Part shown: one piece after another, positions 4,686 through 12,052 of the stretch
Position numbering within the stretch: position 1 is the first letter of the stretch
How the letters are laid out: every line of letters begins with the position of its first letter
Assembly: GCA_036521995.1 (NCBI GenBank)
Contig: DATDGR010000122.1
Location: forward strand, 1-14,055
Direction: 5' to 3'
Source: Gp13-AA77 sp036521995
Lineage (GTDB): Bacteria > Acidobacteriota > Terriglobia > UBA7540
DNA length: 14,055 bases
Translations under genes and position numbers: made by a program
The notes under the pieces: generated by a model
Told to the model about the DNA's origin: nothing
The model's database searches: none
Seen by the model: the letters and a program-made list of their open reading frames with translations, nothing else

Positions 4686-6943
4686 CGCGGCTGGGCACAT
4701 CCCCCGGAACCTTCGGGTACATGTCGCCGGAGCAGGTACGCGGCGAGCCTCTGGACGGGCGCTCCGACCTGTTCAGCCTTGGTCTCGTGTTGCAGGAAAT
4801 GTCCTGGGCGTGCCAGCACTCCCGCGCCACGGCGCCGGAGCAATCGCCGGCGCGGATGGCGATCGATTCGACCCTTCTCCAGGGGCTCGAACGGATTACC
4901 TCAAAGTGCCTGGAGCGAGACCGGGCCGCGCGATACCAGACAGCCGGCGAACTCCGGGAAGACCTCGAGCGGCTGCTCCTCGAGACTCACTTGGACCTTC
5001 GGGCAGCGGGCCGGAAGCGGAACAGGTGGTTGGTGGCCCTCAGCGCAATCCTGCTGGCCGGCGGTCTGGTGACCGCGGGTTACTACTTGCGGATGAGGAA
5101 CACGGCCGTGCTGAGTGGACGGCACTCCGTCGTGCTGGCTGAATTTTCGAACCGCACCGGCGACCCCGTGTTGAACGGCGCCCTGGACCAGGCGCTGAAC
5201 GTCGCCCTCCGTCAGTCGCCCTTCCTAAACGTTCTCTCCGACGATAAGGTCGCCGCCACGCTCAAGCTGATGGAGCGGCCGGCAGACACGCCGCTCAAAC
5301 CGGAAGTCGCACGCGAGCTCTGCCAACGCGCGGGAAGCGAAGCCTATATCAACGGGTCCATTGCGAGCCTGGGAGATCAGTATCTTATCGAGCTCAAGGC
5401 GGTCGGTTGCGCGAGTGGAGAGACGCTGGCACAAGCGCAGGCCACGGCAGCCGGCAAAGAAAAGGTGGTGGGCGCTCTCGGCGAGGCGGCGGCCGGACTG
5501 CGGAGGCAGCTTGGCGAATCGCTCGCCTCAGTGCAGAAATACGATGTGCCGCTGGGACAAGCCACAACCTCCTCTCTGGAGGCTCTGGAGGCCTACAGCT
5601 TAGGGCGCAAAGCATACTGGGAGAGTGGGTTTGCCGAGGCGCTGCCGTTCTGGCAACGCGCCATTGAGCTTGATCCGAATTTCGCGCTGGTCTACAAGGA
5701 CCTTGGCCTGGCTTACTCCAATCTTGGCGAGAACGAGCTGGCCGCCGAAAACCTGCGAAAGGCGTATGAACTGCGTGACCGTGTAAGCAAACGCGAGCGG
5801 CTGTATATCCTGGGCCAATACTATGAGATCGCTCTGGGAGACTTGGAGAAGGCCCGCGAGACTTATGAAGTATGGGCAACGACCTATCGGCAAGATGCGA
5901 TTGCCCACGGGAGCTTGGCCGTCGCTTACAGCATGCTCGGTCAACACGGCTTGGCGCTGCGCGAAGGCCTCGAAGCGCGCCGTCTGGAGCCGCAAGACAA
6001 CACTTGGGCCGCCAACTTAATGAACTTCTACATGGCTCTCGGCCGCCTGCAGGATGCCAGGGAGGTCTACGATCAGGCGCTCCGCCAAAACCTCGATTCT
6101 GACTATCTGCGTTCCCTTCGTTATCAACTCGCGTTCCTCGAGCACGATCCCGCTGGAATGGCTAAACAAGTAACTTGGTCGGGAGGGAAGCCTGGCATCG
6201 AAGACGTGCTGCTCGCCTATGAATCCGACACCGAGGCCTACCACGGCCGTCTCGCACGTGCTCGCGAGTTTTCGCGCCAGGCAGTGGAGTCAGCGGGACG
6301 TGCCGGCCAGCGCGAGACAGCGGCCGGCTGGCAGGCAGGCGCAGCCTTGCGCGAGGCGCTTTTCGGCAACCTGTCCCAAGCCCGCTCCGGGGCGAAAGCT
6401 GCCCTCGGGCTTTCGCAAGGGCGCGATGTGAGCGCCGCCGCCGCGCTGGCCTTTGCCCTAGCAGGAGACCGGCTCCGGGCTGGCAAAATCGCGGACGATC
6501 TCGGCCGGCGGTTTCCAGACGATACCGCAGTAAAGAACAGTTATCTCCCGGCTATTCGCGGTGCGATCGCCCGCGACGCCCGCGACCCACACAAAGCCAT
6601 CGAACTGCTAGAGGCCTCAACACCTTACGAATTGGGTTTTCCCACGGTCAACTATTTCGCACTCAATCTTTATCCGGTTTACGAGCGCGGTTTGGCCTAC
6701 CTGGCGTCCCAGGATGGGTCCGCAGCAGCAGCCGAGTTCCAGAAGATCCTCGACCATCCGGGAATCGTTGTCAATGAGCCGATCGGAGCGCTCGCACTTA
6801 TCGGCCTCGCTCGCGCGCCTGCGCTGGCAGGCGACCCTGGGGCCCGTCTGGCTTACGAAGGTTTCCTTGCGCTCTGGAAAGACGCTGACCCTGATATCCC
6901 GGTGCTCAAGCAGGCCCAGGCGGAATACGGGAAATTCCCCTGA
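4628..6943 (+). CDS. Ser/Thr protein kinase, C-lobe, transmembrane helix and TPR sensor domain (frameshifted gene, part 2)
   Basis: This is the continuation of the kinase at 4056. Numbered from the TTG at 4628, it begins with the activation-segment/APE region GTFGYMSPEQ (27-36), then DLFSLGLVL (47-55) and the C-lobe arginine region CLERDRAARYQT (94-105). A single transmembrane helix lies at about 133-153. A probably extracytoplasmic alpha/beta domain follows (VVLAEFSNRTGDPVLNGAL…, about 168-310). A long TPR-rich solenoid runs to the end (for example ALPFWQRAIELDPNFALVYKDLGLAYSNLGENELAAENL). This is the usual acidobacterial receptor-kinase layout, in which sensing by the TPR part would control the cytoplasmic kinase. 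The TTG start is almost certainly an artefact, because true translation should come from 4056. The stretch between LQEM and LERI (SWACQHSRATAPEQSP…) is short and atypical for the family, so a second small lesion there cannot be excluded. Confidence 0.85.
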   Translation: MPTTAQSETPVPTAHPDQLTRLGTSPGTFGYMSPEQVRGEPLDGRSDLFSLGLVLQEMSWACQHSRATAPEQSPARMAIDSTLLQGLERITSKCLERDRAARYQTAGELREDLERLLLETHLDLRAAGRKRNRWLVALSAILLAGGLVTAGYYLRMRNTAVLSGRHSVVLAEFSNRTGDPVLNGALDQALNVALRQSPFLNVLSDDKVAATLKLMERPADTPLKPEVARELCQRAGSEAYINGSIASLGDQYLIELKAVGCASGETLAQAQATAAGKEKVVGALGEAAAGLRRQLGESLASVQKYDVPLGQATTSSLEALEAYSLGRKAYWESGFAEALPFWQRAIELDPNFALVYKDLGLAYSNLGENELAAENLRKAYELRDRVSKRERLYILGQYYEIALGDLEKARETYEVWATTYRQDAIAHGSLAVAYSMLGQHGLALREGLEARRLEPQDNTWAANLMNFYMALGRLQDAREVYDQALRQNLDSDYLRSLRYQLAFLEHDPAGMAKQVTWSGGKPGIEDVLLAYESDTEAYHGRLARAREFSRQAVESAGRAGQRETAAGWQAGAALREALFGNLSQARSGAKAALGLSQGRDVSAAAALAFALAGDRLRAGKIADDLGRRFPDDTAVKNSYLPAIRGAIARDARDPHKAIELLEASTPYELGFPTVNYFALNLYPVYERGLAYLASQDGSAAAAEFQKILDHPGIVVNEPIGALALIGLARAPALAGDPGARLAYEGFLALWKDADPDIPVLKQAQAEYGKFP

Positions 6944-7238
6944 CACAGGTCGCGCAAGGCGACACGGCAGACACGACGGGCGCGATACCAGCTTGGGGTC
7001 GGTCGCCAGGGGCGTAGAGAAAGTGCACACTTTCCTGACAAGTCTCACCTCACGGACGTTTCCCACAGCCTAATCTACTGAAACTAAGCCAATAAATCAA
7101 GAGTCTCGGCTTCATCGGCAGTCGCCACCGTCCCATTTCCGCTCGGTATCCTGAAATCGATGAGTCCAATTCGACAACCCGAACCGCGCACCCCGATCGG
7201 TCTGGGCGTGAGCGCGGGCTACGACTCCAGGAGCTGAC
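6944..7238. other. Intergenic region after the kinase
   Basis: About 295 bases with no credible gene. A short perfect inverted repeat, GAAAGTG-ca-CACTTTC, lies at 7019-7034. It has no T-tract and could be an operator, but nothing ties it to a gene. The right end leads into the small ORF at 7239. Confidence 0.5.
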
Positions 7239-7343
7239 ATGCCAAAAAACAGGATCATGAAGGGTAAGACCAGCAGGACTCTGGCGAAGGTCAAGGCAAC
7301 AAAGGCCAAGCCCGAACCGAAGAAGAAGCCGGCTGACGACTGA
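7239..7343 (+). CDS. Probable 34-residue basic peptide
   Basis: ATG at 7239 is preceded by AGGAG five bases upstream, a near-perfect Shine-Dalgarno with ideal spacing. The product reads MPKNRIMKGKTSRTLAK, then VKATKAKPEPKKKPADD. It is about one-third Lys/Arg, rich in Ala, Pro and Thr, and ends in two aspartates. It has no hydrophobic segment. The composition resembles the disordered basic tails of histone-H1-like or nucleic-acid-binding proteins, but no family can be assigned. It lies 115 nt upstream of gpmA on the same strand and may be an independent gene or part of the gpmA leader. The evidence is only the ribosome site and composition, and chance ORFs of this length are common. Confidence 0.45.
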   Translation: MPKNRIMKGKTSRTLAKVKATKAKPEPKKKPADD

Positions 7344-7458
7344 TCCGGACCCGTGCCGTCGACCCTTGCTCGGCCGAAGTGTTACATTAGTCTCTGTCCG
7401 ATCGTGTTGAAACGACGCCGAAGGACGAGCCTGATTCATCTTGGCGAGGGGTCCGGCG

Positions 7459-8208
7459 ATGCACAAGCTGGTTCTGCTGCGGCACGGGGAAAGCGTCTGG
7501 AACAAGGAGAACCTCTTCACGGGCTGGACCGACGTCGATCTGTCGGAGAAAGGCTGGGAAGAGGCCAAGGAGGCCGGCCGCGTCCTCAGACAGGAGGGCT
7601 ACACTTTTGACCTAGCCTACACGTCTCTGCTGAAACGCGCCATCCGCACGCTTTGGATCACCCTCGATGAGATGGACCTGATGTGGATCCCGGTCGTGCG
7701 CGACTGGCGCCTGAACGAGCGCCACTACGGGGCCTTGCAGGGTCTCAACAAGGCCGGGACCGCCGCCAAATACGGCGAGGCCCAGGTGAAGGTGTGGCGC
7801 CGCAGCTACGACATCCGCCCGCCGGCGCTCGAGGAGAGCGATCCTCGCTACCCCGGCCACGATCCCCGCTACCGCAACCTGACCAAGGACCAGCTTCCGC
7901 TCACCGAGTGCCTGAAGGACACGGTGGAGCGCTTCCTCCCCTGCTGGCATCACGTGATCGCAGGCGCCGTGCGCGGCGGCCAACGCGTCCTGATCACCGC
8001 CCACGGCAACAGCCTGCGTGCGCTTGTGAAGTACCTCGACAACATCCCCGATCAGAACATCGTGGAGCTGAATATCCCTACCGGCATGCCCCTGGTCTAC
8101 GAGCTGGACGACGATCTCAGACCCCTCAAGAGCTACTACCTCGGCGATCCGGAGCGCGTGAGGAAGGCGATGGAGGCCGTGGCCAGCCAGGGGAAAGCGA
8201 AGAGGTGA
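7459..8208 (+). CDS. gpmA: 2,3-bisphosphoglycerate-dependent phosphoglycerate mutase
   Basis: A 249-residue cytoplasmic enzyme that interconverts 3- and 2-phosphoglycerate in glycolysis and gluconeogenesis through a phosphohistidine intermediate. The motif LLRHGESVWN places the phosphorylated His at residue 9. Substrate-binding NLFTGWTDVDLSEKG follows, then SLLKRAIRT (55-63) and DWRLNERHYGALQG with the catalytic Glu87. ITAHGNSLRALVKYLD carries the second catalytic His182. The length matches the family (about 230-250). I chose ATG 7459 because the protein then starts directly before the RHG strand and GAGGGG lies 7 nt upstream. An in-frame TTG at 7441 would add six residues of no family likeness. 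The last 76 codons have a 94%-identical partial copy at 12601-12831. The stop lies one base from the stop of the convergent gene. Confidence 0.95.
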   Translation: MHKLVLLRHGESVWNKENLFTGWTDVDLSEKGWEEAKEAGRVLRQEGYTFDLAYTSLLKRAIRTLWITLDEMDLMWIPVVRDWRLNERHYGALQGLNKAGTAAKYGEAQVKVWRRSYDIRPPALEESDPRYPGHDPRYRNLTKDQLPLTECLKDTVERFLPCWHHVIAGAVRGGQRVLITAHGNSLRALVKYLDNIPDQNIVELNIPTGMPLVYELDDDLRPLKSYYLGDPERVRKAMEAVASQGKAKR

Positions 8209-8209
8209 A

Positions 8210-8845
8210 TTAGCGCAGCGACCGCTCTGCCACCTCCACTCGCGCCCGGGCGCTCTTCCAGGGCTCCTTGGTCCAATCCGGGTTCCCGTCGGCGTCCAGG
8301 CTGAAGCGCCACCGCTCCCTCGGATTCGGCTTCTGTAGCCTGAACGCCTTGCTGCGCACCGCCTGTTCTAGACCCTGGTCTCCCGCCGGCGGAAAAGGCG
8401 TCTCGGCTCCCACAAGCACCCGAACGATCCGGCCTAGGGTGCAGTACGCCTTGCGCTGCACCCAGAAGATCAGCCCGATCCGCCGCCAGTCGTCCCGCAC
8501 CCCGTACTTGAACCGAACCAGTCGCGGCTCCCCGCCCAGATGACACCCCAGGCCGCTGAAGCTCGCGGGGCGCCCTTGATCTCCGACGCGCCCTTCGGTT
8601 TGACCATACGGAGACCGTGAGACAACCGACGGTTTACCAAGGGCTGACCGTTCCCATTGACCGGAAGACACCCGGTACTGAGAGTCCGTTTGCTTTGTGA
8701 GAGATTCCGGCTTTGTTCCCATTGAGAGCGCCATTGAGGCCACGCGGCCGGACGAGGTTCCGGACGCGAACTGGCGCGTCGCCCGGCACCAGACCACGTT
8801 GGCCAGCCGGTCCGCGTCCTGCCAGGCGTTGCGATCAGGAGTCAC
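8210..8845 (-). CDS. STGP/KHG-family hypothetical protein, C-terminal part (second frame)
   Basis: A 211-residue frame from GTG 8845. It starts TPDRNAWQDADRLANVVWCRAT and ends in a more compositionally regular, Trp- and Arg-rich block (LIFWVQRKAYCTLGRIVRVLVG…DADGNPDWTKEPWKSARARVEVAERS). The middle (about residues 35-105) is Ser/Gly-rich and could be a variable linker. It overlaps the upstream frame (8835-9086) by 11 nt in the +1 register. The two together look like one conserved acidobacterial protein of unknown function, split by one extra base near 8840. Together they span 877 nt, one over a multiple of three. Alternatively they are two coupled genes. The gene converges on gpmA with a single base between the stop codons. 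No catalytic motif was recognised. Confidence 0.55.
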   Translation of the reverse strand: MTPDRNAWQDADRLANVVWCRATRQFASGTSSGRVASMALSMGTKPESLTKQTDSQYRVSSGQWERSALGKPSVVSRSPYGQTEGRVGDQGRPASFSGLGCHLGGEPRLVRFKYGVRDDWRRIGLIFWVQRKAYCTLGRIVRVLVGAETPFPPAGDQGLEQAVRSKAFRLQKPNPRERWRFSLDADGNPDWTKEPWKSARARVEVAERSLR

Positions 8846-9086
8846 GAAAGGTCTGGGCGATCTTGGACCGGATCCGTCCGTAAAGCTCCTCTTGACGCTC
8901 GTAGCCGGCGCGGATCAGCCGCTCGCGCAGGCGGGCGGATCGGGCGGCGTACCTGCCGTGCTTGGGGGCATTGAAGGAGACGCGGGCCTTGCCGCGAGGG
9001 GCGCAGGGTCCGGTGGAATGGAGGGCATTAGCCCGCCGGGCGGCGAGGGGCGCGGGGTTGAGACAGGGCGGTGGACGTAAGGGCAC
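8835..9086 (-). CDS. STGP/KHG-family hypothetical protein, N-terminal part (first frame)
   Basis: An 83-residue frame from GTG 9086. It contains ANALHSTGPCAPRGKARVSF followed by NAPKHGRYA. This matches the pattern HSTGP-x-(T/A)P-x-GKAR-x-x-x-NA-x-KHG, which I recognise from abundant uncharacterised proteins of Acidobacteria and Planctomycetes that often lie near mobile DNA. A basic helical part follows (RLRERLIRAGYERQEELYGRIRSKIAQTFR). The frame stops at 8835, where the downstream frame takes over (+1 shift). CACGAGG lies 6 nt before the GTG, and a TTGACA-N18-TATTGT promoter lies about 40-70 nt upstream, which supports this start. The molecular function is unknown. The short basic motif suggests nucleic-acid contact, but this is speculation. 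Confidence 0.6.
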   Translation of the reverse strand: MPLRPPPCLNPAPLAARRANALHSTGPCAPRGKARVSFNAPKHGRYAARSARLRERLIRAGYERQEELYGRIRSKIAQTFRDS

Positions 9087-9127
9087 AGAGCCTCGTGCAA
9101 GAATATGTCCTATAGGGTTCTAACACC

Positions 9128-9157
9128 ACAATACACCAGGGGATAGGGCGCTGTCAA
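9128..9157 (-). promoter_or_regulatory. Sigma-70-like promoter TTGACA-N18-TATTGT
   Basis: Minus strand: TTGACA at 9157-9152, 18-nt spacer, TATTGT at 9133-9128. The expected transcript start, about 9121, lies 35 nt before the GTG at 9086, an ordinary leader length. This makes it a better-placed candidate than the similar promoter at 3709. Confidence 0.5.
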
Positions 9158-9191
9158 GGGGAATTTAGGGCGTTTCGAACTTGTGAGTTAA

Positions 9192-9225
9192 GTGGCGACG
9201 ACATAAACAGCGATGTCGTCGCCAC
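9192..9225. repeat. Perfect 13-bp inverted repeat
   Basis: Arms GTGGCGACGACAT (9192-9204) and ATGTCGTCGCCAC (9213-9225), with an 8-nt loop AAACAGCG. No T-run follows on either strand, so it is not a classical intrinsic terminator, although a GC-rich hairpin could still end the secreted protein transcript. Its perfect arms also suit a protein-binding site or a small mobile palindrome. Confidence 0.85.
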
Positions 9226-9363
9226 CCCAGACGATCTGATTACTCATGATTTATAAACCACAGCATACTCCTTAAGGATGTCAACCGGAAATCTGGCAGG
9301 TTGGTTTGCGGTGTAGCGGCTGCTCTGCCTCGCCACCCGCGGACGATACATTGGATTTTGGTA

Positions 9364-9408
9364 GGCCCGAAGGGCCCACATAATTTGGCCCAGGGCGAGA
9401 GCCCTGGG
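9364..9408 (-). repeat. Two-hairpin repeat, reverse copy of the 1475-1513 type
   Basis: Read on the minus strand: arms CCCAGGGC and GCCCTGGG with loop TCTC (9408-9389), then a spacer of 12 nt and a second small hairpin GGCCC-TTC-GGGCC (9376-9364). The first hairpin has the same arms as that at 1475-1494, and the order of parts is the same. Confidence 0.8.
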
Positions 9409-9583
9409 AAGAGGACCAGTTTAGTCTGCATTACGTCTTTGACCTCCGGGTGAATGCGTGGCGCAAGAAATATGCCCACGGGGACGTGATCGTCGTCCCT
9501 CGCGGTCGACAGCGTCTTAGCCCTCATTTTCAGAATACATCAGCAGCGTGCGGCCCGCGGCGTCACCGCGACGATTGCCTGGC

Positions 9584-11992
9584 TTACTGTCCAGCAGCGA
9601 TGGAATCCAGTGCGGAGAGATTCGCACCGGTCACTGAATCAACAAAGTCGCCGTAGCTTCCCCACTCACAACCGAAGGTGGCAAGGCAACCGGTGGGATA
9701 ACCCCAGGAGTCTGCTCCGGCGGTGGTTGTCGCGGAGATGCCGTCGTAGGGATCATCCCTTAAGGTGGCGAGACCCCAATTTGCTCTCTCAGGCCAGGAG
9801 TCATAGTGTTGCCACCAGAGGAGTCCAACCACTGGATAGTTCCCTGCCGTGGTCTCGGTATTCACCATCCCGGTTATGGCGGTCTGATAGTAGGCGCCAC
9901 GGGCCACCTGAGTGGTGAAGAGCGGGTCTGAGCTGTACGGTGACATGTACGAGTCGGGAGGAGCCTGGTAGGCCTGGAAGTTAAACCAGGGTTTGTCTCC
10001 CGCATACTCGGCCACGAAATCGATGCGAGCTTGGGTATCCGTCACAACGTGATTGGGATCAGTGGGTGGCAGGCTTCCCAGGGCCAGAACATCCGCATAA
10101 GGGGCGGCGGCTTGGAGGATTTGCCGGCGGGGCGGGGCTCCCCAACCGCCGACAGGGTCGACGGGGGAGTAGAGGGCGGCGGGCGCGACGCCTTCGACGT
10201 CTCCTTTGACCGTGGCGAAATACGTCTTGGCAAAATGGAAGAGGAAACCGTCCAGGTCATTCTGCATGGCCGCGGAGGCACCCACGAGCCCGTATGCGTC
10301 GGTGGGCACCCAGCACGCGGCGCCCGTGAGCTTCGAGGGACAGGTCCCGTCTTCATCCAGCAGGCCGTGGCCGGCGCCCCAGCCATTGGTCTGGTAAGTC
10401 ACGGTGATGGAGGCTCCACTCTTAGGCGCTGTCTGAAGCGTGATGGAGCCCGCGCCGGTGGAATAGGTGACAGTGCCGAGCGCAGTTGTGCTGGTCTTGC
10501 CCCGAAGATTCCCAGTGCTCGAGGGCTTTGATGCCCGCGGGCCTGACCCGTCGTCTCCTGCCGTCACGACGCCGCCCACGCTAAGGGTGATTGACAAAGG
10601 TGTAACCGGCTGATGAGAGAGGGTAAACGAATAGGTTCTTGTAGTTCCGTTTCCCGTTCCGATCGTCTGCGCGTGTGAGACCGCGTCGGAACCGAAGCTG
10701 TCATAGTTCGATCCCCAGGCAGCGTTTAGGGCGGAAATCGAGGCGTAGCCCGGTCCGCGGTCCGCCTTCTGTTGTACCCAGGTGCCCAGCTCATCTTTGC
10801 TGTAGAACTTGGGGTTCGAAAAGACCACGTCGTGAGGAGAGCGGCTTTCGGGCGTCAAACTGGCCGGAGTCGCGGCCTCGAGGGGTGAAGTGATCAGGGT
10901 CATCCACCCCCAGTGAGCGTCGGCGTGACCATAACCTGTGTCCAGTTTTCCGTTGTCGACGGTCTCAAAATCCGTGCCGGGTCCGAATCCTCCTAATGTG
11001 TCTGACTCGTCTCCTTCCACCACCAGCAGATAGCTGTTGTTGGGACCGGTCAGGGCGGATTGCATGGCGGACGATTTTGCGAGATTGCCTTGAAGCCAGG
11101 CGGAAAAGTTCGGATCAAAGACGTCGGCCATACCGCGCATGTAGCCGGAAAACACCGACTGCTTGTAGGCGCCCAGAGTGTTCTTCGTCGGACCGGGGGC
11201 GTAACCGTTGAGATTGTATGAGCTGTACATGGTCGGCAGAAGCTGCAGGGTGTAGGGTAAGTGCAACGGAACGGTTTGATCCGGCGTAGGCCACCTGGAG
11301 TCAACTGTGGTTGGGCAGACATAAACAGAGGAGTATTCGCCGGTGGCGTTGAACCCCCAGGCCTGAAGGCGTAGCAGGGACTGGTAGGCCCAGTTCAAGG
11401 TTCCAGAGGTGGTCAACCCAGTCGAGTACTTGGCGATCGTCAGGGTGTAGTTGTTGATTCCCTGGTAGTCCGCGCCAGAACTCTGGCTGACGTCATCCAC
11501 GCCGTTCAGCCAGAAGGCGTTGCCGGCGGGCGTACAGAAGTGCCACCGACTTCCGATCTTCTGCACGTAGAAACGCGACTCTACCCCATCCGAACAGCGA
11601 AGGTTTACGAAGCCGCCGTAAGCATCCAACGCGTATCCAAAGATTGTTAACGTCAAGCTTCGAAGAGCACTCCGGTTGTTTTTGTCCGTAGCCGTTAGAG
11701 TCAGGACAAAAGTGCCACTTCGAGTGGCAGTTCCGCTGATTTGGCCAGTGCCTGAATTCAGAGACAGGCCGGAAGGAAGCGATCCCGAGGTTATCTTCCA
11801 GGTGTAGGGGGGAGTCCCGCCCGAGGCGGTAAGAATAGCGTTATAGGGCTGCTGAAGGTAGCCGAGGTGCAGATTGTCTGTGATGATGGTTATTGCGGTC
11901 TGCGATAGTATGCGGGTACTGGCGGAGCCGAGCACAACCACACACAGGATGGTAAGAGCGAACATCTTCGCTTTCGGGTTCCGATTTGCCAC
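9584..11992 (-). CDS. Secreted putative glycoside hydrolase with Ig-like N-terminal domain
   Basis: An 802-residue exported protein. A Sec signal peptide (basic n-region, FALTILCVVVLG core) is cleaved near residue 31. A putative-Ig (He_PIG-like) domain lies at about 36-117 (ASGGTPPYTWKITSGSLPSG…, GQISGTATRSGTFVLTLTATD). A large region of glycoside-hydrolase barrel character runs from about 124 to 750: RWHFCTPAGNAFWLNGVDD recalls the start of agarase/GH50-like barrels, DPNFSAWLQGNLA and ISALNAAWGSNYDSF are hydrolase-like, and late GLLWWQHYDSWPERANWG resembles a barrel-end strand. An acidic motif, VEGDESDTLGG (325-334), could hold catalytic residues, but none is certain. A beta-rich stretch at about 440-535 appears inserted in the barrel. 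GTG 11992 has GAGG 8 nt upstream, and Met10 is an alternative start. The substrate is unknown, and polysaccharide hydrolysis is an inference. Confidence 0.75.
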   Translation of the reverse strand: MANRNPKAKMFALTILCVVVLGSASTRILSQTAITIITDNLHLGYLQQPYNAILTASGGTPPYTWKITSGSLPSGLSLNSGTGQISGTATRSGTFVLTLTATDKNNRSALRSLTLTIFGYALDAYGGFVNLRCSDGVESRFYVQKIGSRWHFCTPAGNAFWLNGVDDVSQSSGADYQGINNYTLTIAKYSTGLTTSGTLNWAYQSLLRLQAWGFNATGEYSSVYVCPTTVDSRWPTPDQTVPLHLPYTLQLLPTMYSSYNLNGYAPGPTKNTLGAYKQSVFSGYMRGMADVFDPNFSAWLQGNLAKSSAMQSALTGPNNSYLLVVEGDESDTLGGFGPGTDFETVDNGKLDTGYGHADAHWGWMTLITSPLEAATPASLTPESRSPHDVVFSNPKFYSKDELGTWVQQKADRGPGYASISALNAAWGSNYDSFGSDAVSHAQTIGTGNGTTRTYSFTLSHQPVTPLSITLSVGGVVTAGDDGSGPRASKPSSTGNLRGKTSTTALGTVTYSTGAGSITLQTAPKSGASITVTYQTNGWGAGHGLLDEDGTCPSKLTGAACWVPTDAYGLVGASAAMQNDLDGFLFHFAKTYFATVKGDVEGVAPAALYSPVDPVGGWGAPPRRQILQAAAPYADVLALGSLPPTDPNHVVTDTQARIDFVAEYAGDKPWFNFQAYQAPPDSYMSPYSSDPLFTTQVARGAYYQTAITGMVNTETTAGNYPVVGLLWWQHYDSWPERANWGLATLRDDPYDGISATTTAGADSWGYPTGCLATFGCEWGSYGDFVDSVTGANLSALDSIAAGQ

Positions 11993-12052
11993 TCTAATGG
12001 CCTCATTGATCTCCCCCTAAACTGCGGTTTGGATTTAACTGCAAAGCCCCGG

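Larger units (their letters stand above)
9158..9583. other. Intergenic region holding repeats, no gene
   Basis: About 425 bases between the secreted protein gene and the STGP-family gene, both on the minus strand. It contains a 13-bp perfect inverted repeat (9192-9225) and a dispersed two-hairpin repeat (9364-9408). The minus-strand frame 9240-9527 runs straight through the repeat and is not a credible gene. Nothing else was recognised. Confidence 0.65.

Noticed and set aside
9240..9527. 95-residue minus-strand frame between the hydrolase and STGP genes
   Set aside because: It reads through the two-hairpin dispersed repeat, and no ribosome site or family likeness was seen.
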